NCBI GenBank assembly: GCA_001600455.1
Contig: BCKC01000002.1
Coordinates: 2,928,171-2,992,170 of the forward strand
Length of the DNA: 64,000 nt
Source: Endocalyx cinctus
Lineage: Eukaryota > Ascomycota > Sordariomycetes > Amphisphaeriales > Apiosporaceae
Direction of reading: 5' to 3'
Below are positions 11,254 to 23,353 of the stretch, one piece after another. The translations under genes and the position numbers were made by a program. How positions within the stretch are numbered: position 1 is the stretch's first letter; the number at the start of each line of letters is the position of its first letter. The notes below the pieces were generated by a model that was not told the origin of the DNA, made no database searches, and saw nothing but the letters and a program-made list of their open reading frames with translations.

Positions 11254-12099
11254 ATTAATAAGGAGACGATCTCAGCTGTCCTTGGGTAACACCTTAGTCC
11301 GTACGTTGGGATGCTTACCGCGAGGCCTTGGGTGCTTACTTACTTTTCGTTTTATACTCATCGTTTCTTCAACACGGCGTTAAAGATGTCAAATAGGATT
11401 TGGTTGTTAATTTTCATTTTTCTTCAAAATAATCACATTTTTATATGAATGGATGGATCATCGCATTTGCACCGGCGTTCAAGGAGAACTCGTGGAAAAT
11501 GGTGGTCTTAATTGTGTTAGGGTGGCAGTGATTAGGTTCGACGTGCGATTGTGAATCCATGAGTTGCACTCATGACGCGTTGTGATAGATATCTTAGGAA
11601 TAAAAATGCCTACCAGATTAAGTTTCTTCTTGATGCCATCCATTGGAACTTTAGGGTAGCCAAATTTCTTCACATCCGTAATATCTGCTTACTGTCCAGT
11701 TTATTGAGATGCACCCCACAAAGATGTCTCGGTATTATCTTTTCATATACGACAAGATGTTCATACCGAGGCATATCTATACTTATTCTCATATTACTGG
11801 GATATTCATTGATCTGAGTAATGTGCCGGAAAAAGTCGCAATAGATTGAGTGTAGCCATCACTTGGCTGTTACCCTACGTCAACTTTCAAACATGTTTTG
11901 ATGTGCTTAATCCCGGCTTCACTACCTTCCATCTTGATGTGCGCCGTCAAGGATCATCCTGAGCTTGATTCAATCATATTGAGTACCGGGATATACAAGT
12001 CTACATAGTATCAAACCGTCTAGCAATAGCGTCGCGATGGCTAGGCAAGAGATCATAACGGACCTCATGACATCCAACGTTCTGGCTTTCCGTTTTCCT

Positions 12100-12100
<1 letters not shown>

Positions 12101-12136
<36 letters not shown>

Positions 12137-12162
12137 AAAGAAAGAAAGAAAGAAAAAAAAAA
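12101..12162. repeat. Compound microsatellite (CAAG)n-(GAAA)n-polyA
   Basis: About eight and a half CAAG units run directly into about four GAAA units and then an A tract. It lies in non-coding DNA. Confidence 0.95.
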
Positions 12163-15102
12163 CATGCCCAGGCTACCCAGAAAAAGCACTATGCCGACGC
12201 TTTTCCTCCTCAGCTGCGGATGGATTAGTTCTAAAAGAAATTGGAATTGGAGTCGATACTCTGCTTACTGATATATAGGGGTAAATATTTCGAGTTAATT
12301 CATCTTCACTGGGACCCGAGTATCTTAAAAGAAGAGCCTGACACATAAAAAGGGCGCGTTCAGTTCCCAAGGGGTGCAGGATATCTGTATCACGCGGGCT
12401 CCTGATACCAACCATTGAATTGGAAGTGAAATTAGATGGAATACCTTACCCCGGATTTTCACTTTAGTGGATGCGGAGGAAGCTGGGGTGGTGACGGTTT
12501 CCAATACCATGGACAGTTATATTAGTGTAGTTGACCATTAGCGTAAGGAAACTATCAACATAACTCCTGGATTAATTTCATCTGCATTGCCGTCCCTCCC
12601 GAGATGTCGTGATTATCCCGAGATCTGAGATCAAAAAGAGGGAATTGGAAAATAGGTCTATCCCTATTCCTAATTGGGCGATGTCATTCTATCAAAACTA
12701 CGAGTAGAACATTGTTCATATGACCTACGCCGAGTAGTCTGCCTCAGGGACGGATTACGATGATGACCCTAAAAAAAAGTCCTTTCACTGCAAGTAAGAT
12801 CCCTGGGGAACGGTCGCCACCTAGAACTACTGTTGTTTCATTAAGCTAGACCCTATTGCAGATGCGGATACGCCCCTGGATCTCAACAACTACTATGTAT
12901 ACCAAGGTACCCCAGAAAGAGACGTGGAATCCAGACAAATAGAATGCACAGTTCGTCAAGCTAATTGGGAACAGAAGACGTTATGAGGTCACCGCGGTGG
13001 CGTTACATATATCCATACGTATGCCTGGTAAGAACCCCCCGAAGTCCTGGGATCAATTTTCATCAGGTGATTTATTGCTCACTTCTTATTTACCGGGTTA
13101 AAGTATGAGGATAAGCTTTATAAGCTATGTTAAACAGGCTGACAGGGAGGAAAAGGTGAACGGCGGTGAGTCGAAGAAGCAAACTTGACAAGACCCATGA
13201 CCATAGAGAGCATGTTTGCTGCTCCAGCCACATATTTGCACTTCAGCTGGGCAAGGACCCCAGCACTTTGATTTGATCGATGTCGTAAATACTCCGTACT
13301 ATGCTGTCGTCTACCACTGACACATTTCTATACTGTTACGCTACATTATCTAGTGTAAGTATACTAGTAAGGTTCGTAGCCTATCATTAGGTAATTTATG
13401 TGAATTCAATATACAGTACGATCGTGAACATGAGCGACTCATCTATCTCCGTTTCTTTTTTGTATCTCTTTATCCCTCATTACACTTGTACCATGAAGCC
13501 AACGTGCTAAAAAAAGATTAATAGTAACGTGACCAAAAATCTTCCAAGTTCCGAGATAATTTACATTAAAAAAAGGGAAAGCTCATTTATTCGTATCCAG
13601 GATTCCAATTGACCAATCTTGCATCCTGTCTCGTTTAAGACCAACAGAAAAATATATGAACTATGTAGCTTCCGGAGGACGTACTAACGATAGGGAAACC
13701 AATCATATCAATTATTTTTGTCAAAGTGTATTTCTATCGAATCAATTCTAATCTATCAATTTGTTTACCAATTATCCAGACCGACCATATCAAGACGTGT
13801 CGTATATATCATTTATCTCACAAAATCCTCAATCTATAATCAATTCATTTCATTTTATTTCATTGTCGTACTCATTGTGGTACATTCCTACAACACCCGC
13901 AGAATTGGGTAAAATTATATTTCTCCCCCCCAACACTCATATCTTTTTCTCCATCTACAGAATCTATCTACCTGCCCGGAGGGGTAACCGAGTTCTTACC
14001 CTCGGTGTATTCGTACCAACCTTTCTGTTCGGGTTAGACTTACGAATATGAGTGGTTAAAGTAATACACATATCACTCGCGTAGACAAGAAAATAACGAG
14101 TGTGAGCGTGAGTGGATGAGATGAGAAATCGATTGGACTTTAGGATATATGAAAGATAGCAAATATCCAAGAAGGATAGGCAACCCTGCATTATCCTGCC
14201 TGCCAGCCTGCCTTGCTTTGCTTGGATTGGGTGGGTGGGACGGTATCTAGAGTGGTGTTCCGAATTAACCACTAACAAGAAGATAACGGTGAACACTGTT
14301 ATTGATGTCCGGTCGCTGAGAAATCCAATCCGGACCAACATCACGGGACAACTTTAGCTATTTCTCTTATTATTAGTTGTCAAAAAAGGTCAACTCTTCT
14401 CCAGAAATACTACCCCAGGATTTTGATACTTATCAAAGTGTATATACGTATACTACAGTACTACGTACAGATATTACACACACTATTTCTGAGAATCCCC
14501 GCAGATTTCATTTTGAAGGGTTTCCACCTTATCTATCTACTCTGCAACTATACTACATACAGTACTGACTACAGTACTGTACCAAGTAACCTAGAATAGG
14601 GTACTACCCAAGTAGGTAAGTAATTAATTACCTCTTCTGCCTCTGTACAAGTATTCCGTACCGCAGTACTCCATACATGGGAATAACAATACCAGTACTG
14701 AGTACCAGAGTACCTAAAATATACTTACTTACAGTACCTAGTAACTCACCTAACGGTCAGATCAATTCGGATTAGTTTAGACTATAGAATATCTTCCGGA
14801 ACCACTCAGCACCGACTTGAATCCATTTCACTATCTACACTCATAAAAACTAGGCTACCTACTAAGATCTTCGTATATTCTACTGTACTCCGTACGTACG
14901 TATACATTAGTGTGGAACATCTAAACCGACATAATACTTTAGTTCAACAGTCATCAATCCGCCCCTCTCTAACTTCTTTCTAACCTTCCCTAATCTCCCC
15001 TCTGACCCCTCATCTTTTTATCTACGCCTGTCCCACTTGGTATAAAGTTGTTTCCGTCCCTCGCTATATTATATCTAAAGCCCCCGAAACCCGCCTTAAG
15101 CC

Positions 15103-15120
15103 GAGCGACGAGCGACGAGC
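15103..15120. repeat. 7-bp tandem GAGCGAC in the transcription-factor leader
   Basis: Two complete copies of GAGCGAC plus a partial third lie 50-67 bases before the ATG at 15170, so probably inside the 5' UTR. Confidence 0.8.
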
Positions 15121-15169
15121 CATCCGTCTGCCTCCGACGTCGTGCTTGGACCTAACGAAACTCAATATC

Positions 15170-18100
15170 ATGTCTCAACCTCAATACACCACTTCTGCTT
15201 CTCAGCAACCACGTCAAGACGACGCCAATCAATCACAATCCGCATCCGCACAAGGCCCTCAACATAAGCGCGTTTACCAGGCTTGTATCCCGTGCCGGAG
15301 AAGAAAAGTCCGTTGTGATTTAGGCAGCGTCGATAACCCCAACGATCCTCCGTGCGTGCGATGTCGAAGGGAAAGTAAGGAATGCTTCTTCAGCGCTACC
15401 AGGCGTAAGAGAAAAACCGACGATGATATCGAGGGACAAGAAGACGAGTATATCCTCCGTAATGGCCGAAAGCGACCCCACCTAGAGGATACGCCTCCTT
15501 TGGTGGTCGATAGAACTTCCTACAATAGCGTTCCTCTGACCCCCGGAGGTTCAACCACCAGAAGCCAACCATTGAGGCGTCCAAACTCCGAGCGCGACGA
15601 TGGCATGAAGAGCAGTAGGGGCACTAGCTATACAGACGCCGGCGAAGACTCCAATGCCCAATTAGAGAACCTCGAGGCTCAGAATGTTATGAGAAAAGAG
15701 GTCTACGGTCCCCACGACGCACTCGATCTATTATACAAAGCTGCTACTGATAGGTTGGATGATCCTTCCCTGCGATCGCAATTCATCATTAACCAGGAAA
15801 ACAGTCCTCACGATACTCATACGCGAAATGACACAACCAATTCTGCTGTCCAGCCCTCTCCCATATCCGTTCCGGGGCGCAGGACGCCCAGAGACCTCGG
15901 CGCAAATCTCAACGGTCGATCGCATACTCGCGGCGCTTCCAAATCTGCTGATCCAATAGACCCGCGACTATTGCCAACAGATCCCGCCACGGAGAAAGCG
16001 GAGATAGAGAGAAGGCTGAAGGTAGATCATGAAGAAGGCTACGAAGATGCGTTGAAGGCTTGGGCGCGATTTAGATTCGTCAGAGCAGGGTGGTTCACCA
16101 AAGAGGAAGCTATCAAATATATCGTATAGTAAGTCAATTGTTGCCCGCGTTATCCGTAAGCATACTAAATATTTATCTTTCCACAGTTACTACGAATATC
16201 TATCTCCCATGACACCGATATCGCCGCCGACCTTCCGCAACCCGGCATCGCACCTTACCCTTTTAACAGAGGAGCCTATATTAGCAGTAACTTTGCTTAC
16301 TATCGCATCAAGATATTACAATATTCGCACGACGGGAGGTCATTGTCGATCTCACGCGATTCACGAAGAATTATGGAGATATCTGCGTAGGATGATTGAG
16401 AGATGCCTGTGGGGTCAAGAGGCCTTCGGAGGTGGCTTTTGCGGCTCTGGCGCAGATGAGTCGCAAACATCAAGTACAGCGCCGTGGCGAGGACTGCGCA
16501 AGGGAAGTCTACGTACTCTAGGTACCATAGAGTCTCTAATGATTTTGACCGAATGGCACCCTCGCGCGCTTCATTTTCCTCCAGAAGAGGCTATCGATGA
16601 GCTCATGCTTCCTTCTCGGGACATGCCCGATAACGATCCGCCTGAAGACGACAATCTCAACCGTCCCGGTGGGAATGTCGGTGGTCGAAGAATTGAGAGC
16701 TGGCTGGAGCCTGCCTGGCGAAGCGATCGGATGTGTTGGATGCTACTGAGCAACGCCCTCGGGCTTGCTTACGAACTCGGCGTTTTCGACGATATCGACG
16801 AGATGTTAGCTACCAATGCGATTACACGACCGGAATACGAGGATGAAGCATATCGTCTGCGGGCCATGCGTATCAAACGTCTACTATTAATTTACTTGAC
16901 CCAGCTTGCAGGTCGCCTCGGATGGACAAATATGGTACCAGAGAGTATCAGGAAGACAGATCCGGTCTTCTCACGACGACGTCCCGTGACCCACGACGGA
17001 AATACGCCCGGTACCAATCAATCCGTCGTATCCAATACATTCAACTACGTACCGGATGTGGAATTAGATGATCAAATCATACAATGTTGGGTCGGCGTGA
17101 GCAATGCTATGCATCTTGGGAACGAGAGACTCTTCCGATCGAGAAAGCATACGACAGAGATCATTAAGAGTGGAAACTATACCACGCTGCTCAAAGAATT
17201 TCAACCTATCTTGAAGGAGTGGTGGAGAGAATTTGAAAAATTGCGCCTTCCCGAATTCATCCGCCATATTCTAACTATCGAATACGAATATGTGAGAATA
17301 TACGTCAACTCCCTGGCATTGCAGGCCGTCGTGGAGAGATGTACCGTTAAAGCGGGGAATGATGCTACCGCAGCGCATGGAGTAAACGGCAACAGCGGTA
17401 ATGCCGAGTTGTCACCCCAAACGCAAAATTATTTAGGTGGTCTACCTATCGGTCATCTGGGCGGCTTCTCTGTACACGACCAAGAATACGTCAAAGAAGT
17501 AGTTCAGGGATGCAGAAATCTGCTAGGAACGGTGGTAGATGGCTTGCTCAAAGGAGGTTATCTCAAGCATGCTCCCGTGCGAACCTACTTCCGAATTATC
17601 AGTGGCGCCATGTTTTTACTAAAAACGTTTGCTCTGGGCGCGACGAAATCGGACGTCGAGATGAGCGTACAGCTTTTAACCCGCACCGTCAATGCTCTGA
17701 GGACCTGCGTTGTGGATGATATTCACCTGGGAACCAGATTTGGAGACCTGCTCGAGTCATTAACGGCGAGGCTTCGAAACCGGTTTAAGTATGCCGTGAC
17801 GGCAACGTCGACCGACAGCAAGGACTCTACTATTAAACGTGAAGTCGTTAAAGTTGTACAAGCAAATGGGACCGTCTTGGCGAACGGTGTAGAAAATGTC
17901 GTCAGCACTAATCATACCGTCAAATTTAAAGACGGCTTTTCCGTCCCAGGTATGTATCATATATAAAACGATCATATATTTTGTGGAAGTAGTCTGTACT
18001 AATTACGTGTTTGCAGAGCGCTCTAGTACGCCGTCAGGAAATGTTACGGCAACTCCATTCGACTTAACGAACACACATTATCCATACGCGCCCGGATCCG

Positions 18101-18381
18101 GACTATTCAACCCAACAACGCCTGCTCCAAATGAAGGAGTGATGGACACGTCAAATCTCCACGACAATAATGTTTTCGACCCATCAACCGACTGGGTTGC
18201 TGAGGACATGTGGTATCTACCGCCTGGACCTGGGCTCTTCCAGAACATGGCAGAGAACACCAATGTGACGATGACGGATCATGGAGTCAACGTTGGAGGT
18301 GTAGATTTGCTTGAATTCATGACTATGGATCCCCAACCCTACAACAACAACAACAACCCAATGGACGGTTCGACATATTGA
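15170..18381 (+). CDS. Zn(II)2Cys6 fungal transcription factor
   Basis: A nuclear DNA-binding activator or repressor of the Gal4 class. Three exons: 15170-16128, 16187-17949 and 18017-18381, giving 1028 residues in phase. The binuclear zinc cluster is C39-x2-C42-x6-C49-x12-C62-x2-C65-x6-C72, followed by a basic RRKRK stretch. A Ser/Arg-rich disordered linker comes next, then the fungal-specific transcription factor homology region starting near [15 protein letters not shown] and [18 protein letters not shown]. The C-terminus is acidic and aromatic with an Asn run, as in activation domains. The start is the ATG at 15170; the frame is open slightly upstream but has no earlier ATG. The longer loop between C49 and C62 suggests an ARO80-like subgroup, which I cannot confirm; the target genes are unknown. 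Confidence 0.87.
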
Positions 18382-19406
18382 GTTGACTCGTTTATCACAC
18401 TACATCATGTTACATATCGGCTAAGGGGGCTATATGTTCCAACGGATAATTTTTTCGCCCCTTTCGTTTATCATTCTCTAAGAAAAACAGGCTCGTTGAT
18501 TTTCAAAAACTTTTTTTATCTTTTTGGTTCTCTTTAAATTTGATTTCTCATTGTCTCACGACACAGGACGTATCGGGTTTTATTAGCTGGTGTCTGTGGG
18601 AGCTTTCCTTACGACGAGATTAAATGAGGGAGTCGTTTGCGAACAGCGTTCAATATGATACCCGTTCTTTTATTATTATTTTGGTGGTTTTCTACGCAAG
18701 ACTGGTCTTGCTCTCATATTTTTGGGTTTGCTATTTATTTGTCGAATATGTCCAAAATTATTAATCACCAATTAACTCGGCTACGTGCCTTGAGTGTTGC
18801 TTTTGTCAGTTGCCATATTCAGATATAGAGACACTACCACGGATGATCTCGAAGAAATCTCGTTGCTATGGGATGGATTGTGTTGTTAGCGACTACTTTT
18901 TCTCGTTAGAATGAGCTTACACGAATTATGACAATTCATTTTTGACTTTATATTATTATGTTTCTTTACAACTTGAAGCGGTGTTCACTGTATCATACGT
19001 ACTGGGCAATCGATTACTTGAAACAAACATATTGTGCTTTTGTATGGGATGGTGAAAATGAACAATGGCTGAAATCGGATCACACGTGGAGTTGAGCTCT
19101 TTGTTGTTTATATCGAAATCGGCATTTAATATTCTTTGTCTGCTGGATGAGCTGGCTAATTAATGGTCGAAGAAGATACTTACCGAGGCGCAACATTCTC
19201 AATGAAGCTACCGTTCAATGTAGCCAAAGGAGGTCAGAAACCCTTCCGCCATTGGGACAAGACTTAAGCAGCAGTAGACAATAGTTACATATATTTTTCT
19301 CTCTACTAGAACGAGAACAACATCTCGGACTAAAATCTCGCGATTGATATAAAGGTCAAGAAATAAGAAGGGGTGAAAAACAGAGGTTACCTAACCGAGG
19401 TCTACC
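18382..19406. other. Intergenic, transcription-factor 3' flank
   Basis: No gene seen. The sequence is T-rich at 18500-18540 and otherwise unremarkable. The ATG at 19407 follows an A/G-rich leader. Confidence 0.5.
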
Positions 19407-20804
19407 ATGAAGGGACAGCGAGAGCCTTCGCCTTTGGAGCAAGGCGACGATGATGGTCTTCGGCCAGACCTTCGATTACGTGAGGTTCTCGGGCTCGACT
19501 GGTCCGATGCCGAGAGAGACGCCTACCTGGGCAAGATAAAAGTTATAGATCTTAAACGGCTTGAAAATATCTATCCGGAACATGAATACTTGGTTGCTGG
19601 TACGGATAAAGCCAAAGAGCAATGGACCGAATACTGGGATAACAGGCCGTTGAACTAGTCAGTTTCTCCCCCAATGAATATACGTACCTCATCCCCCGCC
19701 TCGCTCTCTTTACATTGTTTGTATGCGAGATAGATCGATCAGCTTACTTACCCATGTGCCGCCCATCGTCCAAGTCCCCAAAGAAACGGCGGTCTCCGGC
19801 GCCAGATCTGCACGATGGACGAGTCGCGCATGACGTACACGATCGGGCAGGACGAGAGCGTCATCGTGCGGGACGCCGACACGCGAGAGCTCGCGCTCGT
19901 GGTCCTGCGGGACTTCAACCCGGACGACGACCTGCGGCGGTCGATGGCGCGGGTCTGCAAGGAGGTGATCCGCAACCGGCTCGACGACCGGCGCGACGAC
20001 CCGGGCATGCTGACGCACTTCGGGTACACGTGCGGGAGCCAGCACCAGCGGCACGTCCGGCTCGCGGCCTCGTACCCGCGGCTCACGAGCCCGAAGCGCG
20101 TCCGCGCCGAGGAGCTGCTCAACCGCCGGGCGCAGGGCGTCGCGGGTCTGCTGTGGAACATGATGCGATCCCGGCTCCCGCCCGAGATCATCGAGGATTA
20201 CGAGGGCGCGATCGCCCGAGGCAAGTTTCCGCGCATGGATATGGGTCGCCCGGACGACCCGACCTTCTCGTTCCGCGTCGGCGGCGAGGAGGTCAGGTTC
20301 GAAGGGTTGCCGCTCCCGCCGCCCTCGGGGATCGCGGCGGTCAACTACGCGCGCCACACGCACAACGAGTTCAACGGGAACGATTGGATCGTCGGTTATA
20401 AGGCGAGCGCGCCCGCGGACGCGACGAGGGGCGGGAATTTCTTCTTGGCCTCGTACGGCGTGCTCATGCTGGAGGGCGAGAATACGGTCTGGTGCTGGCA
20501 CCCGACCGATTACCACGGCACGACCCTGTACGAGATGAGACGCGACAGGGAGGGGAGGATGGGGCGCGAGGTGAGGGCCGACGGGGCCGTTAACCTGGGC
20601 TTGCTGTTCGAGATCTCCAAGTTTTTTAAGAAGGCGAGGGATAACTCGGAGTGGCTGGATCAAGTGATAGGGAAGAGGAAGAAAGAGGAAGATGATGAAG
20701 TTGAGGGGGAGGGGGAGGATAAGGGTGGGAAACGGGGGAAAAAGGGGAAGTTTCGAAGTGTTCTCGTGGATATACCGCTACAGGCGAAAGGGATAGAGCG
20801 ATAG
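19407..20804 (+). CDS. GC-rich uncharacterised protein, possible 2OG-Fe(II) dioxygenase fold (TET/JBP-like)
   Basis: Two coding segments look real. The first (19407-19657, 83 codons) contains LREVLGLDWSDAERDAYL and ends before a GTCAGT donor at 19658. The second, with a frame open to 20804, includes MDESRMTYTI (from 19815), a conserved-looking core and a Lys/Glu-rich tail. In the core, HTHNEFNGNDWIVG followed about 45 residues later by CWHPTDYHGT resembles the H-x-[DE]...H iron site of 2-oxoglutarate dioxygenases, as in fungal TET/JBP-related proteins; this is inference from motif shape. Joining is unresolved. An acceptor at 19774 keeps frame and gives 426 residues. The better-looking acceptor at 19742 gives a plausible peptide (HVPPIVQVPKETAVSGAR) that runs into a stop unless one base is lost near 19800-19815. 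If neither join is right, the gene may start at 19815 (329 residues). It is much more GC-rich than its flanks. Confidence 0.6.
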
Positions 20805-21765
20805 AAAGTTGGCTTCAAGATACTTACCTAAATTGCGCTGTAGAGTTATGACATGTTCATGTAATATACTTGCCGGGTACATATTAATTTTGATATAACT
20901 AATAAATGCGAGCCATAGCGTCAAAATAACCCTCCGTTACTCGTTTAGTATTTGTTGCGCGTGTCGTCTTTTTTTCTCTCCTTATCCTTTTCACCCAATG
21001 TAAGGTGCCGTAGCATGACGTTATATCGAGTGTAAAAGCGACCGACAGATACGTGCCCAGGTCGAAAGCAGATTTGACATCAGTCGTTACAATCATCGCA
21101 TAAAGACGGACAGCGATACTTTGCGCCGAGAATATGTAAAGGGGGTATGAGCCCTTTTTTTACGGGCCCATACCCGTCGAAGGCTCGGCGCGTGTGGATT
21201 TGTTTCTGAAGCAGATGTCAAACTCATACACGCTGGCACGTTATGAAGTATGCGCAGTAGTTGCCACATCAAAACGGAACAGATTTGACAAGTAATAAGC
21301 CGAAGGAGATATAGGATGGAGGAAATGCTCCTAATAATTGCTTCGTGGTGTATAGATCGAGATCGAGCGATCAGAGATCCCCTCCACAAAATGACGGTAC
21401 CTCACACACAAATGATGTAAGTTTAAACCGCACCCCTGACGGTTCGACGTCAACCCGGAAAATCACTTAACAACAATATTCTGAAATCAGGAATACTTAT
21501 TCAATTTACACGTAAGATGACGTTCAATATCTGTAAATCATCAACATCATTCTGATTGATATAACGATATGGATTATGTAACTCTCTACAATGAAATGAA
21601 GCAAAGGATATATATATACAAACGCCTCTCAGTGCGCGCATCAGCCACTTCTTTATTGAAAAATATCTTAAATTAATCAAAGCCAAATAAACAAATAAAA
21701 ATCATCTTAATCCAACCTCAATACATTCACGTCAATCACAAGCATAACACCTTAAATCAATCACC
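20805..21765. other. Intergenic gap
   Basis: No supported gene. The last 100 bases are rich in CAATCA/AATCA words ahead of the ATG at 21766, a likely promoter and leader for the small Q-rich gene. Confidence 0.5.
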
Positions 21766-22197
21766 ATGGAGAACAGCGGATCAGAAAACGAGATGAAGCC
21801 CGGCCGCCCCACCAGCTACGCCGAGAGCGCATCGGAATCGTCCGTATCGCCTTCACCAAACCGCCGGCGCCGCGGTCGCAAGGGGAAGGGAGTGATGCAA
21901 CAGCGACAGCAAGAACCGCAGGTGCAGCAGTGGGAGCAAGAACAGCAGATGCAGCAGCAGCAGATGATGCAGATGCAACAACAGCAGCAACAACAACAGA
22001 TGATGCAACAAGGCGGAGGGGGCGACGACAAGAGCGATACCCTCAAGCTCCGATTAGATCTCAACCTCGAGGTCGAAGTTACGTTGAAAGCGAGAATACA
22101 CGGTGATTTGACGTTGAGTTTGCTGTAAGTTCCTACCTTTAGTCGCCGTCTTTGATAAACTTGACTGACATATATGCCCTTTACTAGTGACTCCTAA
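21766..22197 (+). CDS. Small Gln-rich protein with conserved-looking beta-type C-terminus
   Basis: A 122-residue protein from two exons, 21766-22124 and 22188-22197; the 63-base intron has a CTGAC branch site and ends TACTAG. Without splicing, the frame stops two residues earlier. The N-terminal half is disordered, with Ser/Pro and an RRRRGRKGKG basic patch that may serve nuclear import. The middle is a Gln/Met-rich run (about residues 45-82). The end, LRLDLNLEVEVTLKARI followed by HGDLTLSLL, alternates hydrophobic and polar residues as in a short beta hairpin. I believe this tail recurs in fungal hypothetical proteins, but the function is unknown. The start context (CACCATGG) is strong. Confidence 0.75.
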
Positions 22198-22556
22198 ACT
22201 GGTTCATCACAACCCTACTCTACATATGAATCCAAATATGTTTTAAGCCACGGAATAAAAAGTTATAATAATTGTAAAAGGGACACGAGTATTGGATTGG
22301 GATTATATATACGATACCACAAATTTTGATTATGTATCTGGGTCATGACGATTATACACGGACGGGAGAGGCAGCGACCTTGAATATACTGCTACATAAC
22401 ATGTAATAATGATAGTTGGAGATAATGAGATATGACATCATTTTCTAGTTACAGATTTTTGAAAATTTATCTTGAGAGACAAAAAGTAATAGTAAAACTG
22501 AACCCAATACTAATAACAGCAAACAGAATAAATTTGCAAATCTATCAAACGAGAAT
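22198..22556. other. Short AT-rich intergenic stretch
   Basis: About 360 bases between the Q-rich gene and the tRNA-Thr terminator. Nothing coding is seen. Confidence 0.5.
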
Positions 22557-22564
22557 AAAAAAAA
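22557..22564 (-). terminator. Pol III terminator of tRNA-Thr
   Basis: Eight A on the plus strand read as eight T on the tRNA strand, 15 bases beyond the tRNA 3' end, as expected for RNA polymerase III termination. Confidence 0.8.
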
Positions 22565-22578
22565 GAATGGAATTAGCT

Positions 22579-22677
22579 TGCCCCCTTCCAGGATCGAACT
22601 AGAGACCTTTGCATAACTTGTAGAGACGTTGTAGTGCTCACTACAAGTGCAACGCTCTACCACTGAGCTAAAAGGGC
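22579..22677 (-). tRNA. tRNA-Thr(TGT) with a 27-nt intron
   Basis: Read on the minus strand, the gene folds as a complete cloverleaf of 72 nt after removal of 27 nt. The acceptor stem GCCCTTT pairs with AGGGGGC (with G-T pairs). The D arm is GCTC-AGTGGTA-GAGC. The anticodon stem TTGCA/TGCAA encloses CT-TGT-AA, with the intron immediately 3' of the base after the anticodon, the canonical position. The T arm is TCTAG-TTCGATC-CTGGA and the discriminator base is A. The GCTCAGTGGTAGAGC and GTTCGATCC boxes fit the internal A and B promoter elements. The anticodon assignment to threonine follows directly from TGT. Confidence 0.95.
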
Positions 22678-23353
22678 TAGGGTTCTAATTCCAATTCTTG
22701 AAATTTTGTTTCTTATTTTGGTATAATGCTGCGGTCGTAATTTCCTCCAAAATACAATTCTCGGTTACTAATAATCCCCAATAGTATGTATGACCCACCT
22801 CTATAGCGAGTATACCCCTTTATACCAAGGCATTACTAACTAGAATGATATTATTTTATAACGATATTCTTATCTTTGTTTAATGATGTATAGCGGTGTG
22901 AATATAGAAATGTATGGGAAGTATGCTACATGGTATTTCTTTTTACGAAAAGAACGGGCTCGCTGAGTTTATGTTATGTTGACCCCTGACGGATGATTTT
23001 CCTTGGGCTCTTGGAGCGCACTGCAGCTGGCGTCTCCTTACATGAATCCCACGTTTACCCTGACGCGGTTGGTATATTGCAGTACTAACCGCATCGCTCA
23101 GCCTTTCTGACATGTAGCTTGGAATTGAGTGTATGCCCCCATCACAGCTCAAGGCTTAACCAAAGTCGATATGACACTCCCATAATGACCAAGTTCAAAT
23201 CATATGTACTCAGCTGTGATAGGCTTCCTGCATCACTTGTAACCAACCTTATTTAATCCTTCTGCGTCCCCTCTCATTCCAATCTACCTTTCTTCTCCCC
23301 CTCTCTTTTTCTCAAAAAATAAACCCTTTACCTTTCTTTTTCCTACCGTCATT
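22678..23353. other. Intergenic, hydrolase promoter
   Basis: No gene. The last 120 bases are strongly C/T-rich (CCCCTCTCATTCC, CTTCTCCCCCTC), the typical pyrimidine leader before a fungal start codon. Confidence 0.5.

Larger units (their letters stand above)
11254..15169. other. Gene-free gap of about 3.9 kb
   Basis: No supported gene or recognisable transposon remains. It contains a compound CAAG/GAAA microsatellite (12101-12162), a TACTCCGTA word at 13290-13298 and another at 14886-14894, and a dense ladder of GTACT/TACCTA/AGTAGGTA words at about 14440-14760. The last 250 bases are C/T-rich and precede the Zn2Cys6 gene, so they are its likely promoter and leader. Confidence 0.5.

Noticed and set aside
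12101..12162. CAAG array considered as a CRISPR-like or satellite array
   Set aside because: The unit is four bases with no spacers, so it is a simple microsatellite.
13761..14344. Open frames of 96 and 126 codons
   Set aside because: AT-rich codons, no motif, no splice partners and no conserved pattern; consistent with random open frames.
11254..15169. Possible transposon remnant
   Set aside because: I found no terminal repeats, no transposase or reverse-transcriptase frame, and no one-sided C-to-T depletion obvious by eye. A repeat-library search would be needed.
19710..20663. 317-codon open frame on the minus strand
   Set aside because: It is opposite the GC-rich dioxygenase-like gene; its Arg/Val/Pro/Leu-rich content is the usual shadow of a high-GC third-position coding strand.
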